Assembly (NCBI RefSeq): GCF_905163445.1
Contig: NC_053184.1
Location: 8,184,001-8,248,000, forward strand
DNA from: Pararge aegeria
Lineage: Eukaryota > Arthropoda > Insecta > Lepidoptera > Nymphalidae
DNA length: 64,000 nucleotides
Reading direction: 5' to 3'
The stretch's first letter is position 1. Each line of letters opens with the position of its first letter. Under the pieces are notes generated by a model. It saw nothing but the letters and a program-made list of their open reading frames with translations, did no database searches and was not told where the DNA came from. Made by a program: the position numbers and the translations under genes. Shown here in pieces: positions 1 through 11,440 of the stretch.

Positions 1-330
1 ATTGTTTCTACCTCACATCCAACTAAATCATGGGAAACGTGAAAAAAGTTAACGGGATATGAGCCCATATTTCGTGAAAACTTTTCCCCTAAAAGATTGA
101 TTGGGTAATGTGTTATTTTCATACTACATTTATAATCGTTCAGGAATAAGCATATAATTTCGTGAAAAAATATCAAACAAGACTGGGAAACCCCAATAAA
201 ATAAGAAAAAATAAAATGATTATTTTTAGAATTTATTTTTCAAACATAAAAAGCGCGGATGGTTTGAAGGAAACTTAAAACAGTAGTTTGATTTAATATA
301 TGTATATGCGACTTTTTATTTTATGCGGTG
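1..330. other. No feature recognised
   Basis: AT-rich sequence with runs of A and T. I see no repeat family, coding exon or RNA gene here. Confidence 0.5.
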
Positions 331-373
331 TTAGGTTGCCTGGAAGAGATCACTTGTCAGCGATAAAGCCGGC
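331..373 (+). mobile_element. LINE 3'-UTR fragment (ELWNALP family)
   Basis: The words GGTTGCCTGGAAGAGATCAC and GCGATAAAGCCGGC match the 3'-UTR signature of the better-preserved LINE copy at 29208-29755 (GGTTGCCTGGCAGAGATCGC, then GCGATAAGGCCGCC). Only about 43 bp are recognisable, so this is a remnant. Confidence 0.6.
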
Positions 374-1063
374 TATTTCACGTGCCTAATATATGTTAAT
401 TTATATTCTTGTTTTTGTACTAGAAAGTGTATTTTCATATTAAAACATACTCTTACTATTTTTGGAAATAAAACATAGTAAAAATTTCAAGTAAGTTAGG
501 CTTAAGTTGAAGTAAAATCGTGTTTGATGTAAATCAATAATGAGGTGTAGGTTAGAACGCGCTTAAAGAATACGTATTCAAACTTGCTTTTAAGGTACGA
601 CTAACTCAAATCAACGTATAATTTAAGAATAGCAGAAACTACGACTTAGAAATGTAATTTTAATCAACAATAAACTTGAAATAAATTATTCATCAAACAA
701 TATATCGTTCTATGAAAGTATCCTAAACCTGAACCGGGTGGTCCGGCAAAAAGAAGTGCCAGCAATATTTTCCGGTAAGCTCGGAAACGAGCCAAAACGT
801 ATTTACGTGTCGCACGAGAAAAAATCCACGGTTTATCGGCCTTACTGACAAAATATGGCGTTGGGATAGATGGCACGAGTGCCACCGGGCATAAACCTTA
901 ATTAAAGCCTAACCGTTGAGCTTTTTTTGCTCAATCGTACATACGATAAATGAAGTCTAACATGGGATATTTTTCTTCTTAACGTAACTTTCTGGTTTAA
1001 AACAATCACATTCTGCCAAATTTCACGATATTATTAATTAAATATTTTTATCTAATTTTATAT
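374..1063. other. Unassigned intergenic stretch
   Basis: No recognisable repeat or gene. A 73-codon open frame on the minus strand (664-885) has no domain or composition that suggests coding. AT content is high throughout. Confidence 0.5.
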
Positions 1064-1300
1064 GACGGCAGACTGGCACAGTGGGCACTGACCCTGCTTT
1101 CTGAGTCAAGGCCGTGGGTTCGATTACCACAACTGGAAAATGTTTGTGTGATGAACATGAATGTTTTAGTGTCTCGGTGTAGAATATACATAAGTATTTA
1201 TATATATTATTCATAAAATAATTATCAGTCATTTTAGTACCTATAACACAAGCTACACTTGCTATATGGCGATATGTGTATTTATTTGCTTATTTATATA
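1064..1300 (+). mobile_element. S1 tRNA-derived SINE, copy 1
   Basis: The head carries a pol III A-box-like word (TGGCACAGTGGGC) and a B-box-like word (GGGTTCGATTACCAC). The body has AACTGGAAAATGTTTGTGTG, then TATTATTCATAAAATAA and TAACACAAGCTACACTTGC, and an AT-rich TTTATTT tail. Six other copies occur at 14545, 15750, 25970, 42785, 51737 and 53298. This copy is diverged: the usual TTTGGGGCTAGATGG segment is reduced to TATATGG. Length and layout recall the Metulj SINEs of Heliconius, but I cannot confirm the name. No target-site duplication was seen. Confidence 0.85.
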
Positions 1301-1991
1301 TGTATTTGTGTTCGACAGATAAAATTTTATTCAAGTTTTTTTTAATTTTAGGATTCGTATAAAATTGTGCTGCTGTTAAAATTGTGCATTATTGTCAATC
1401 ATCAACGCACGTCATTATACCCTTCCCGTCTGAAAAAATTAACAGTCATAAATAAAATTATAATTCTATATTGTTAATGTAATGGAACATACTAATTCAT
1501 TTATTGACGACGGCGTAGGCGGACGGTAAAACTCATATGATTTTATGTTTACACTTTTTTATTTTAAAATCGTAACCTCACTTTGCTGTGTCAGGTATTT
1601 AAATAAAAAAAACTTTGTTTATCTAGTACCTAAAACAATGTTGAAAATACCCTTCAAGGTAATATTGTCCAAGCTCACATCTCCATATTCCACGTAGCTG
1701 ATTACAAAATTGAAACTTCAAACGTTATAGTTTCACTTTACCTAACTCACAAAGGTATGTTGGCAGGTTCTTGACAAAATTTTCATAAGAGGCGGGTAGT
1801 AAAGCGTCGCCCGGGGCGACTCCGGGTTTCGTTTGAGATCACTTTGTAGAATTAAGCGAGCCTTTATCGAAACCAGGGAGTCGTTGGATGCTGGACACGG
1901 TTACGACATAGAACGTAAACTTTTACGCGTGACATTATATTAGGGCTACAATATTTTTTATCTGGTCCTTTATTATTTTTTTTTGTTTTTT
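1301..1991. other. Unassigned stretch with small GC-rich patch
   Basis: No gene or named repeat seen. A short GC-rich patch at about 1795-1920 contains the near-palindrome GTCGCCCGGGGCGAC. The rest is AT-rich. Confidence 0.45.
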
Positions 1992-2211
1992 AGGGTTCCG
2001 CACAACAAGGGTAAAGCTTTATCCCATAAACCGTAGACAGTTGAAATATTCACGTCGATGTATCTCTGTTGCCGCTATACAGCAAATACTTAAAAACAAT
2101 AAAATAAATATTTCACGGTGCTCCCATGCAACAGAAATATTTTTTGCGGATTTTATAGCTTGATACGGAACCTTTTGTGCGTGTGTCCGACACGTGTTAG
2201 CCGGTTTTTTT
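1992..2211 (+). mobile_element. M repeat (GGTTCCG family), copy 1
   Basis: It begins AGGGTTCCGCACAACAAGGG and has an internal CCGTAGACAGTTGAAATATT, then TCTGTTGCCGCTATA. It ends with TACGGAACC followed by CGTGTTAGCCGG. The same ordered words occur at 13439-13817 and, reversed, at about 34385-34555. The two ends (GGTTCCG and CGGAACC) form short inverted repeats, so a MITE-like DNA element is possible. I know this type only as a frequent lepidopteran dispersed repeat of uncertain class. Confidence 0.6.
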
Positions 2212-3189
2212 ATTGATTTTAAAAACAAAAAACGTTGTGTTAATTTATAGACACTTTACTAAAGGGAGGTGCGCATGCAAAATATGGATTTTAGATAATA
2301 AACACAAATACGTAGGGTATTGTAGGAAATATATATAACAAAACTAATTTTATTTAAAAAATTACCATGTAGGGCGAATGCAATTTATCTTAATAATGGC
2401 TTTATTACCGAAAGGTGTAACTTAAAATAAATACTTCTAAAATATTCGCCCAACTACTCGCTCCATCACTCAAACTACGTGTATCTTTAATAATAGTCTT
2501 TATCAATATAATCAATCAGTAATTGAAATAAAAAAGAAAAACTTTGTTTTATTTTGTGACGTGAAAATATTTTTCAATAAAATTTTATTATTCACAAATT
2601 GGGCGTACAATTCAAAGTTTTGGTATTTTCAACGCGTGGGCAGAGCAGTTTTGTAAGAAAGATTTGCAGGCGACTTTTTTAACAAGCTTTATAATTTTAC
2701 GTTTGTAGTCCGGGGTTTCTTTTAAAGACGTCACCATGAATAAGTCCAGTGAAGCGCACGGGCTTGACAGTATCATATCTGAAGCCTGCTTTGTAGCGCC
2801 AAATTAAACTTTATTGGACATTTCTCATTGTTCGCAGAGCCCTGTACATCTTGAGGGTAAAAAGAATAGAATTTATGTTGTTTTGCGCCACGTTCGTGGG
2901 CAGTTGCTATTTCAGAACGTTATTTTATCCGTAAAACCAGCTCTTAGAGTCTTAAGTAAAGCCGACATAATAGAGCTCACGTATGAAGCCTTTGCTCTAA
3001 AACCTATAATATTTTAGAATTCAAGTATGAAATTGTAATCTTAACAGTTTAACGTGGACTGTGAGTGTATGTCAAATGTAGTTTATTATTATTATTTGAA
3101 ATTTGTTGAAAAAAAAGTTGTATCGCTATTATAACTTAATATAGTAAAGCTTAACTGATTGTTTGTATATTTGTATATGTAGAAGAACC
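2212..3189. other. Unassigned intergenic stretch
   Basis: No repeat match inside the window. The 67-codon open frame at 2814-3017 (+) has no recognisable domain and no clear splice or promoter context. Confidence 0.45.
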
Positions 3190-3430
3190 AGTCCTATCGA
3201 AATCATCATCTTCATCATCGTGTCGGCCAATGGACGTCGAATGCTGGGCAATCACATTAAATGCATAGATATTTTAAAGGAAGTTCTAAATAACATGATT
3301 TTATGTCAATTGAATCTAGGGAGTCCCAGCAACTCGTTTGATGTCAGGTCATCGGCACCTTGCGACCCCAACATCCATCGGTTGTTCGAGCCATGTGCCT
3401 GTTCCATACTTTACAAATACATATTCTCAA
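3190..3430 (-). mobile_element. RTE-like LINE 3' remnant, copy 1
   Basis: Read on the minus strand, this holds the 3' end of the same LINE as 47712-47882: the degenerate (GAT)n tail (plus strand ATCATCATCTTCATCATCG), the GGCCAATGGACGTC region and CCAGCAACTCGTTTGATGTC. Further upstream in the element come GCACCTTGCGACCCCAAC and CCATCGGTTGTTCGAGCC. The middle is broken by about 80 bp of unrelated AT-rich sequence, so the coding frame is dead. The 105-codon plus-strand frame here is a shadow. Confidence 0.65.
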
Positions 3431-5361
3431 TTCTACGAGAAATATCCACGTATATTACGTGGCTAATATTTCTATCGTAATAATATTTTTCGCATATCTA
3501 ACATAAATTACAAACAGTCATATGACAGAGATGTTTGGAATATTTTCAACAAAGGAGAACGCGAGGTTCAAGAAATAAAATTACTAAAACGTGGGCGATA
3601 TCCGACGCCGGAACGGACGTGGATTCCCGAAATGTGTTTACAATGAAGGCCGAGCGTATGACGACATATTTCATCATTCCGAAGAAATGCCTCTGACTCT
3701 ACAAAAATGAGACGACACAAAACTGTACACTCGGAGGCAAAACGTTAATTATTTTAATCATAACCAACAGAATTCTTTTACAAAACATGGTCTCTTGGAA
3801 GCAGCCACTGTTTTAGTTACAAGGATACCTCTAGTATCTACTCAACTAATTTAAATGAAACCAATTTAAATGATATATGACTTTGACACTAGCTAGGAAA
3901 ATTCTAAGAATCCATTCCTATCGGTTTCTTTTAAATTTAAAATAGCCACTTGTTGCAGCTATTTATTTCGAATAATTAATATATTTCTATCTCCAGAAGA
4001 TACCTTATAATTATTTTATTTTGTAACCTTAGCTGCAAATTGCATACTTCTATTAATTATTACGTATTTTTGCCTATATCAAAGACGGTACAAGGTGACA
4101 TACGATATTAAAAGAGTCACTAGGAGTCACTGGATAACAGCGGTAGGAAACCGTAGGAATATGGAAATCCCTTAAAAGCACATGTTTAGCAGTGGACGTC
4201 CTTCTATTGTGAAAATGACGATAGTTGTATCGAAAATGTATTTCCTTGTGTTTACCTAGGCTTAGAATGTTTTACATAATTTAATAGATTCGTTTTTATT
4301 TTGTTTTTGTAAGCTGTCCATTGTTAGTCTCAATCATCGATTGTCCTGAACACGAAACTTGTTACGAATTAAACCAAATTAAGAGAAAAAACAAAATTTA
4401 TATTTAATGGCAAAATCTACTCCGAATTCTACCCACTTGCTTGCGTAAGTGTATCGTATCCAGGGGCGCGTCCGAGCCGGTTCCGGTCACTCTATAATAA
4501 AGTTATTCCCCGTCTTTCGATAAACTTCACTTTGCCCGATAAATTACCCGCTCACTCACGGAAGTCGCTTGCCAAATATTGGCTTAACTCTACAAGGATA
4601 ACGTAACTTTTATTTTGTAACTGACAAATAGCAGAGATAATAATTTATTGAAGTAAATAGTGCCTTATTATATTGTTAGTTAAAAAGTTTCTCTGTTGTA
4701 TTGTATCTAGAATTATTTTTTGTATGTGCGTGTAGCACAGGTCTGTAGACACTGCTACGTCGTGAAGTAGTCTACCACAGAGCTACGCATCAAAAAATAT
4801 TTAACTATGCTACTTTGAGTCTTTTTAATTTTTTTTTTGCTAGAATCAATTCGATTAAAATACGGTGCTGCCAAATAACAGCCGTAATGTAAAATTGAGC
4901 TAAGGTTGTCTTAAAAAAATTAGATGGTGGGCATCAGCGTGTCTCCAGATAGCGGTGCGCCTTCTGAATAATGGCTCCTTCACATTGTTGATACTTTTTT
5001 TAATATCTAAATGAGGAACAACTGGAGCAGCACGGATGAAGAAATCTTTATAAAGATAAGAACTCCGGCAAAGATAGTTACTTGTTGTTAACGTCACCGA
5101 AATTCTTACAAAAAAGCTGCAATGCAATTTCTACAAAAATCGTTGTGTTTATAATCTTCTGCGTGAAGAATAACATCGATGGGATTTAGACCTCAATATA
5201 AATATGTACAACCAATTTGGTGTAAACCAAGTTGAATCATGGTGGGAATGATCACAAATAACAACGCAATAGTTAAAACCTCTACTTTAGTGTTTGTGAC
5301 TATATTGTCAAAAGTCTTAAAAATGTCCATGTTTAATATTTATATAAAAAATTCAAAATTT
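3431..5361. other. Long unassigned stretch
   Basis: Mostly featureless AT-rich DNA. A fragment at about 4176-4205 (TTTAGCAGTGGACGTCC) resembles the RTE LINE 3' end on the plus strand. A GC-richer patch at 4435-4575 with words such as GGGGCGCGTCCGAGCCGG and GCCCGATAAATTACCCGC matches no repeat in this window and could be single-copy. The 75-codon minus frame at 4900-5127 has no recognisable domain. Confidence 0.4.
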
Positions 5362-5600
5362 AAAATTCATTTATTTCAATAAGCACTTTTGAAACGTCAA
5401 GTCTGTTTGTGTGTAGAAAATATACACAGAAAACACTTACTTAAGTATATTTCTGTAACGACGACCATATCACCGGGTATCTTCCGAACCGGTGGTAGAG
5501 ACCGGTTCGGAAGGCAGATTCTACCGCGAAGAAGCCGACAAGAAACTCAGCAGTTGCTCTTTTCCAACATCAACAATTTACATTTTACATTTTAAAACTA
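5362..5600 (-). mobile_element. LINE 3'-UTR stub
   Basis: On the minus strand it reads AAAAGAGCAACTGCTGAGTT, a cysteine/glycine-coding-like stretch, a hairpin and a terminal AAGTGCTTATTGAAATAAAT. I recognise this from memory as a common lepidopteran non-LTR retrotransposon 3' end. No reverse-transcriptase domain remains. It encloses the left arm of a 58-bp inverted duplication (5416-5473) and a perfect hairpin (5481-5513). Confidence 0.6.
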
Positions 5601-5813
5601 TTTTTTCTATCTTGTGAGAGATGGAAGCGCAGCCGGAAGAATTTAAATATATTTAACATCTTATTTAATTAATCTATGTTAATTTTTTAGTGTGTAAATT
5701 TATGTAATTATTATTATATTACTAATAATAACACAATAAATAAAAATATATTTCAGTGATATGGTCGTCGTTACAGAAATATACTTAAGTAAGTGTTTTC
5801 TGTGTATATTTTC
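5416..5813. repeat. Perfect 58-bp inverted repeat enclosing 282 bp
   Basis: Positions 5416-5473 and 5756-5813 are exact reverse complements over 58 bp. The left arm is embedded in the LINE 3'-UTR. The right arm is an isolated inverted copy of that UTR piece beside AT-rich DNA. No target-site duplication or transposon-like terminal motif flanks the pair. A fold-back copying event fits better than a MITE. Confidence 0.9.
5481..5513. repeat. Perfect 13-bp stem, 7-nt loop hairpin
   Basis: CTTCCGAACCGGT and ACCGGTTCGGAAG pair exactly around GGTAGAG. It lies inside the LINE 3'-UTR stub and may be an RNA hairpin of that element. Confidence 0.85.
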
Positions 5814-6842
5814 CTATATTCTGCAATAAAAATGTTCAATGAAGTAAATAAATAAAAGTAACTGCACCCAAATACACGGTTAAGTATTAATTTGCTGAAG
5901 AGTGTAACAAACATAGCTTTGTTACTACAAAGCTAAAATGAGTATCTTTTATTAATTTGATGTGACATATAAAAGCCAGTCTAAACATTCTCAGTTACTG
6001 TTTGCGACAGGCCCTGTGTCTGATGGTGCGGCACTAACGCTGTATGAATGAAATTTACTGTCAATATCTGGCCCGCATGCGGCTTTGTGACGCAAAATCT
6101 CTTTTATATCCACCGTTATTTTTCTCTTTGTTTATCCCTTTTCGGGCTCAATCATTTTTATGCAGTGATATTGATAACTAATTTGCAATCACGTTAATAG
6201 TTTAGTCAACAATATTAAAAAAAATTGTAGTATCTCAGTAACATTTTACTTACGTACATAAAAAGTAATCAACAATACGACCTTCTTTCTACATTGTAAA
6301 AGAGTTTGCGAGCTACAATGTTGAGTTAATCTTCGCGTGGTGCAGCATACTAAAACTCTTAAATATTTCTGCCTTTCTTCAAGAGACTTTCCTCAACTGA
6401 CTGCAAAATAATGAGGACAAAACCTCCACGCAGCTTATAAGCGCCCCTATAATTTGTCCGGGATTATCGCGAGACGGAGCGAGGTGAATCCCGGCGATTA
6501 GTCACAAGTATCGCGAGATGAATTCACACAGCCCGGATCTAAAGCTTATCGCTCACCCGGAGAATCGAACGAACTCCAACAGAATTCTGATTGCCTGGTA
6601 CCTCGATTAAGTATTCAGGTAAAGGTGGTATTATCAAGATTGACTACAAATGTTGTACGTGGATTATTTTACGATTATTGTTATCTTTTAGGGGAGACGT
6701 AAAATCGTGCCACGAGACGGTTTTACGTAGGTAATAATAATTATTAGTGCTAGGTTCTCTCAAACTTGCGAGGCATGCAACTTTACATATCCGATATATA
6801 AATCTCGAAAACTATTGACGTATGAAAACAACATGTTGTATA
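5814..6842. other. Unassigned stretch with GC-richer island
   Basis: No gene or repeat family seen. At about 6425-6615 the sequence becomes GC-richer (TCCGGGATTATCGCGAGACG, GAATCCCGGCGATTAG, GTATCGCGAGATGAATTC) with a spaced inverted pair CCGGGATT/AATCCCGG and a repeated TATCGCGAGA. It matches nothing else in the window. Confidence 0.4.
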
Positions 6843-7235
6843 AAGGTAGTTTATCGGTAGGGTATGCAAGCTAATAAAGATACTTTATTTAGATAAACTT
6901 CTACTTAAGTAAGTGACAAACCGCTTATAAACAGAGCAACACGTTGCAAGGCATGCAAAGAACATTTCCTGCAAAGTGCCGCCCAGTATCCATCAACCTG
7001 AGGCGTAGGTGTTAAGCCACATGTGCCTGTAATTACATCAGCAACGACTCCCTCAAGCCATGCAGCACAGTAGCAATAATACTTCCCCGGACAAGCTATG
7101 TCACAAAAAGCTCTATTTTACTTATAACGATAGTCAGCTGGAGAGTAATATAGTCAACGTTTATTCCGGAAACACAAATACATACAGAAGAATTCATTAA
7201 TTTAATATAATGGTTGAAATTGCTTTAGGCAATAA
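6843..7235 (-). mobile_element. R repeat, copy 1 (likely donor of copy 2)
   Basis: A 393-bp block found again at 8734-9126 with five substitutions and no indel. Read on the minus strand, it shares ordered words with the diverged R copy at 10138-10640: GTCCGGGGAAGTA, TAATTACAGGCACATG and CCTCAGGTTGATGGATAC. The minus-strand 3' side is AT-rich with an AATAAAG word. I recognise the core as a dispersed lepidopteran repeat but not its class. No target duplication was seen around this copy. Confidence 0.75.
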
Positions 7236-8722
7236 CAGTAGCACACTATACTCCGGTTGATTTACTTTAGAGAAACTAATTTGATATTAACAAATGACGG
7301 GAGATTGCGGTTCAATGCCCTGGCCCTTGTATCCCCTGTACTCGCCGCGTGCAGTTCTGTTGTTCAGACGCACGACTGAAACTCTTAATTAATAGACAGC
7401 TTAAGTTTATTGGTGTAGAAAATAGTTCCTTTATGCTGAATACACTACTCAATGAATAAGTAATTGCATTTTTCTAAGGAAATGTTTATGTGAGTGAGAA
7501 TAGAAGTGGAGCAAAAACGTTATTGTAAAAGTCAGAATAAGATTTGTGAAAGTAATAAATGCTAACTATGCTAACTTGTCTGGTTTAGAAGTTAAAACTT
7601 ATTGAAACAAATCACTAGCGGTCAAACATTTGTTTGCATAGGGTTATTCTATCAAAAGAATCTAAGTAGGTTACAAGGCCCGGTAATTTGCGTTGCTCAT
7701 ACCTGTATCTTAATAAGCATTTGGTCCTTAATCCCACGCTCATGATATTAGAGACGGATACCCCGCATTTAAGCCCAGCATAGGCCGGTAATAATGTTAC
7801 TATAAAAAATATTGAAAACGGTACAAAACTATTGAACAACAAAGTGAATGGCAGGATGATACTTGATCACAATGATTTGTGCCAAAAGATTTAAACAATT
7901 CTCATCCTTATTAGAATATTTTACAGATTAGTATTAAATATTTCGTACCTACTTCACCAGTTAGCTTGCAAATACATAGTACCATATTAAATCAAGGTAC
8001 TTCACTGTTAATAACTCAAAATCATAAAGTAGGTATCCGCCCGAAACTAAAACAGTACCATCTTTTATTCAATTGCATAATTGCGACGACATAACTTAGT
8101 CAGAACGAGCATTTATGAGTATGCTTACCGACATGTGAGAGACGATTGTTGTATTCAGTTTAGTTCTCAGGTCACGTATGTAATACAATATTACCACGTG
8201 CGCTCACTTGGTGCTCTTTTTACGTTTAGCACCAATGAATCAGTGCCATTTTGTTTGTGTAAGGACTATGATCATATGTAATACTTTTAATAAGTTCACG
8301 ACATAAACATTAAAATAAGTATTATATAACGTCTTAGTTTGAGAACAAAGTTAATGGAAAATTGGAGTGGTTGTGCGTTAGGAATGGTGTCTGGGACATC
8401 GAATACCGCAAGCGAGACGTGCGGATTGCGGACGCGGATGTGGATGCGGATCGGACAGGAATTAATTGTGGCTCGCGCCTGAGGTGTGCCGTAATTACCG
8501 TGCCTGTGGACAACGCGACATTCTGCTATTAAACTTTATACATCAAGTAATACATGCTTCATAACATTCAATACCTATTGCAAGTTGATGCCTCGTTGGT
8601 CTTGAAGCTAGTATGTAGAGCTACATATACACTACTCATTAGTTCCTGGATTCAGAAAATGGATCGGGGAGAAGAAATGTAAGGTTGAGTCATATATTAG
8701 CGCTGTAAACCCCTAGCCGTAT
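7236..8722. other. Unassigned stretch between the two R copies
   Basis: No recognised repeat or gene. A GC-richer patch at about 8360-8520 has GATGCGGATCGG-like near-repeats (GCGGATTGCGGACGCGGATG). The 75-codon minus frame at 7615-7842 has no domain. Confidence 0.4.
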
Positions 8723-9143
8723 AAGATAATGTCAAGGTAGTTAATCGGTAGGGTATGCAAGCTAATAAAGATACTTTATTTAGATAAACTTCTACTTAAG
8801 TAAGTGACAAACCGCTTATAAACAGAGCAACACTTTGCAAGGCATGCAAAGAACATTTCCTGCAAAGTGCCGCCCAGTATCCATCAACCTGAGGCGTAGG
8901 TGTTAAGCCACATGTGCCTGTAATTACATCAGCAACGACTCCCTTAAGCCATGCAGCACAGTAGCAATAATACTTCCCCGGACTAGCTATGTCACAAAAA
9001 GCTCTATTTTACTTATAACGATAGTCAGCTGGAGAGTAATATAGTCAACGTTTATTCCGGAAACACAAATACATACAGACGAATTCATTAATTTAATATA
9101 ATGGTTGAAATTGCTTTAGGCAATAAAAGATAATGTCAAGGTA
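8723..9143 (-). mobile_element. R repeat, copy 2, with 17-bp target duplications
   Basis: The block 8734-9126 is 98.7 percent identical to 6843-7235. It is flanked by an exact 17-bp direct repeat, AAGATAATGTCAAGGTA, at 8723-8739 and 9127-9143. The last six bases of the left repeat (AAGGTA) are also present at the edge of copy 1, so insertion either began at microhomology or this word belongs to the element. The exact direct repeats show that this copy is the insertion. A duplication of this length is typical of LINE-type target-primed insertion, but no poly-A tail is visible. Confidence 0.85.
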
Positions 9144-9240
9144 TAGACCACGGTCATTGTCACTAACCTGTGTATATATTAAACGCTCATCAACCCGCAA
9201 TGTTGCAGCATAAAAAGGTGAAGTTCTTAGATCCGTATTA
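9144..9240 (+). mobile_element. S4 SINE tail fragment
   Basis: CGGTCATTGTCACTAACCTG followed by CATCAACCCGCAATGTTGCA matches the tail of the intact S4 element at 38321-38654 and the fragment at 45990-46150. The head is missing. It directly abuts the right target duplication of R copy 2, so R inserted next to or into an older S4. Confidence 0.55.
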
Positions 9241-10137
9241 ATAAGCCTTAGACTTGGCGCTTACATCAAGTACCAGTAACATATGATTAAGATTTATCAT
9301 GAGACACTGATGTTGATTTCTTTACCTGAATCCTACGTCTGGTGAATACAGAGCTGTTTGGTGAAGACAGAGCTGTGTGGTGATGGCCGACCGGAATACC
9401 ACCACCTCCTCTTCTCGCGGTTATCGTACGAGGTGACAAAGGGAATATAACAGAGAACAAGCAGCTGCGTCTGTCCTGCTACTACCACCTATTATCACCA
9501 ACCTGTCTGTCCCTTAATCCAGATCCAGAGGCCCTTAATCCAGCAGTAGTGTAGTAGGCTATTGACTTGACCTAAATCCTACGGCTATGATATGCTGGGC
9601 ACAGCAGTAGGAAATAACATGATTATGTGTGAGTATGTATGTGTTTGTATATGAGTACAAAATAACAGTCCTTAAATTTAATAGTGTCAATATTTTAAAG
9701 GTCCAAAGGAGGGACTGAAATAAATGAATTATTCTCTTTAATATCTAACGAAATTCTAATTATTTTCAACAAACTACACGTGTGCTTAAAATATCAATTA
9801 GGCGGATCCCCGGCTAGGAACAAAAGATATTGCACCCCTAATGAATTCGTAATCTCTGTAATCTGTTCAATGAGAAATGGCATTTTCCGAATAGCGGCGC
9901 GCCGGCAAACAAATTAAACCTTACCCAAAAATGAATTTATCACGTAGGCGGTAGCACGGGCTACGCTGGCTAACTATCCATTTGTGTTCGAACAATGCTG
10001 GCCGTACTTTGTTTGCGCGTCACGTAAATTATTTTGAGTAAATTCGATGTTTTTTATTAATTTGTCTAACAATCTCAATCATCACCAACTTATCACCGTT
10101 GCCCGAGTTTTATATGTCTTTTTTGTTAATTCCACAG
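9241..10137. other. Unassigned stretch with GC-richer island
   Basis: Outside the 19-bp tandem, 9390-9600 holds a GC-rich block (CCACCACCTCCTCTTCTCGC, GTCTGTCCCTTAATCCAG) that I suspect is an old dispersed repeat but cannot name. At about 9800-10030 lies a single-copy-looking island (GGATCCCCGGCTAGGAAC, AGCGGCGCGCCGGC). No exon is apparent. Confidence 0.4.
9340..9386 (+). repeat. 19-bp tandem repeat, about 2.5 units
   Basis: TGGTGAATACAGAGCTGTT is followed by TGGTGAAGACAGAGCTGTG and a partial TGGTGATGG. Confidence 0.8.
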
Positions 10138-10640
10138 CACGGCTAGCGTGGGCAGGAGACATTTTCCTCTCCGAAGAAAGGATAAAAAATTATCTTCTTC
10201 CACAGCTTTATTAACTCTCCGAGCACTGGCGCACAAGTGGAAATATTATCCAAATAATATACGTGTCATAAAAAACGGGGGTAAACTGTACTTTGTTGCC
10301 ATACTTTGGCAGGTGGACACGTTAATTTTATCCCCTGTCAGGGGATATAATCGGGGATATAATTTTTACCTCCTGCCTTGGTAGCCCTGCAGTCAGCGCC
10401 AGTATTCCGGAGGCAAAGTTAAGTTGTAGTAAAACTGTTTTGTGTCAGAGTTCGTCCGGGAAGTTCTACCATCATGTTCCAGTCTGGAAGAGCGTGGTTG
10501 CTGGTATAATATTAGGCACATGAGACTTCGATCTATGCCCCAGGTTGATGGACACAGGGTAACACAATGCAGGATGTGTAGCCTTGTGCTACTGCGAACC
10601 TTATTACGGTCTTTCTGCTATATAAATTTACTACGGCCTA
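10138..10640 (+). mobile_element. R repeat, diverged copy 3
   Basis: In plus orientation: GTGGGCAGGAGACATTTTCC, GGGGGTAAACTGTACTTTGT, GGACACGTTAATTTTATCCC, TATTCCGGAGGCAAAGTTAA, TTCGTCCGGGAAGTTCTACC, GAGCGTGGTTGCTGG and CCAGGTTGATGGACACAGGG. The last half aligns with the reverse complement of the 393-bp R blocks. The 141-codon open frame at 10442-10867 runs through this repeat into unrelated DNA and a SINE head, and has no domain I recognise, so I do not call it a gene. Confidence 0.65.
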
Positions 10641-10868
10641 TCAAAATTAACAAGGACTTATCATTACCACCAAATGTTACCGAATATTCGAGATACAAGC
10701 GTCGTCCCAAATATTTTAATTTAAGCCAAGTGGACACTGCAAGACCAGTCCGCTGCGACATATGGTGGCCGGTGATTAATATGCGGGACGGAAAACGTCC
10801 GTTCGTTTACTTGTTGTGCCTTTTTGAATTCACTGCTAACATATGCCTAGCTACGAGTAGCCTATAGA

Positions 10869-10950
10869 TGCGGTGATAACCCCGCTAGAGGAGTGCCGAG
10901 TTTGAATCCCAGCACGCCTCTAATTTTAAGTTATGTGCGTTTTAATTTTT
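10869..10950 (+). mobile_element. S2 SINE head fragment
   Basis: GCGGTGATAACCCCGCTAGA, then a B-box-like word GAGTTTGAATCCCAGCACGC, then TTAAGTTATGTGCGTTTTAA. It matches the head of the S2 copy at 49945-50235 and is truncated after about 80 bp. Confidence 0.75.
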
Positions 10951-11102
10951 AAAATATCACTTTCTTCGACGCATGCCTTAGAGTTCTAGTTCTTGTAATT
11001 AACTCTTTTTTTTAAACCGATTAATCGTAATGGTTTCAAGCGCTTTACATCTATATCAAAATAAAATTGGACTCATTAAGAACATCAATAAGACATATAA
11101 GG

Positions 11103-11138
11103 TGAGACAGATACATATGCATTTATGTATCTGTCTCA
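11103..11138. repeat. Perfect 15-bp stem, 6-nt loop hairpin
   Basis: TGAGACAGATACATA and its exact reverse complement flank TGCATT. No repeat-family context was found. Confidence 0.9.
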
Positions 11139-11440
11139 TTGCATCGTTGGCATCAACCATTATGCAATTTGCATAAGTCTAAAGTATTATGAAAATTAAA
11201 CTTAATTTGCTATACTAGCAGGAGAATCTGTAAGGTGTAATTTATAATTTCTTCAATCCTTATACTCCACATCAAACAGATCTTCGGCAATGTACCCTCT
11301 ACGCACGTTTGACTTTACAGTGAACAATTTGTTCAATATAAAAGCAACATCTCCTGAGTCAAGTATCATGGATTTCCGCAAAGTAACGCCTGCTTCTATC
11401 CAATAAGTCTAAAGTCTCATGAACTTAAGTCTAATCTTTA

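Noticed and set aside
3163..3480. 105-codon plus-strand frame
   Set aside because: Antisense to the RTE LINE 3' remnant.
10442..10867. 141-codon plus-strand open frame
   Set aside because: It starts inside R repeat copy 3 and ends at an S2 SINE head. No domain; best explained as a chance frame through a repeat.
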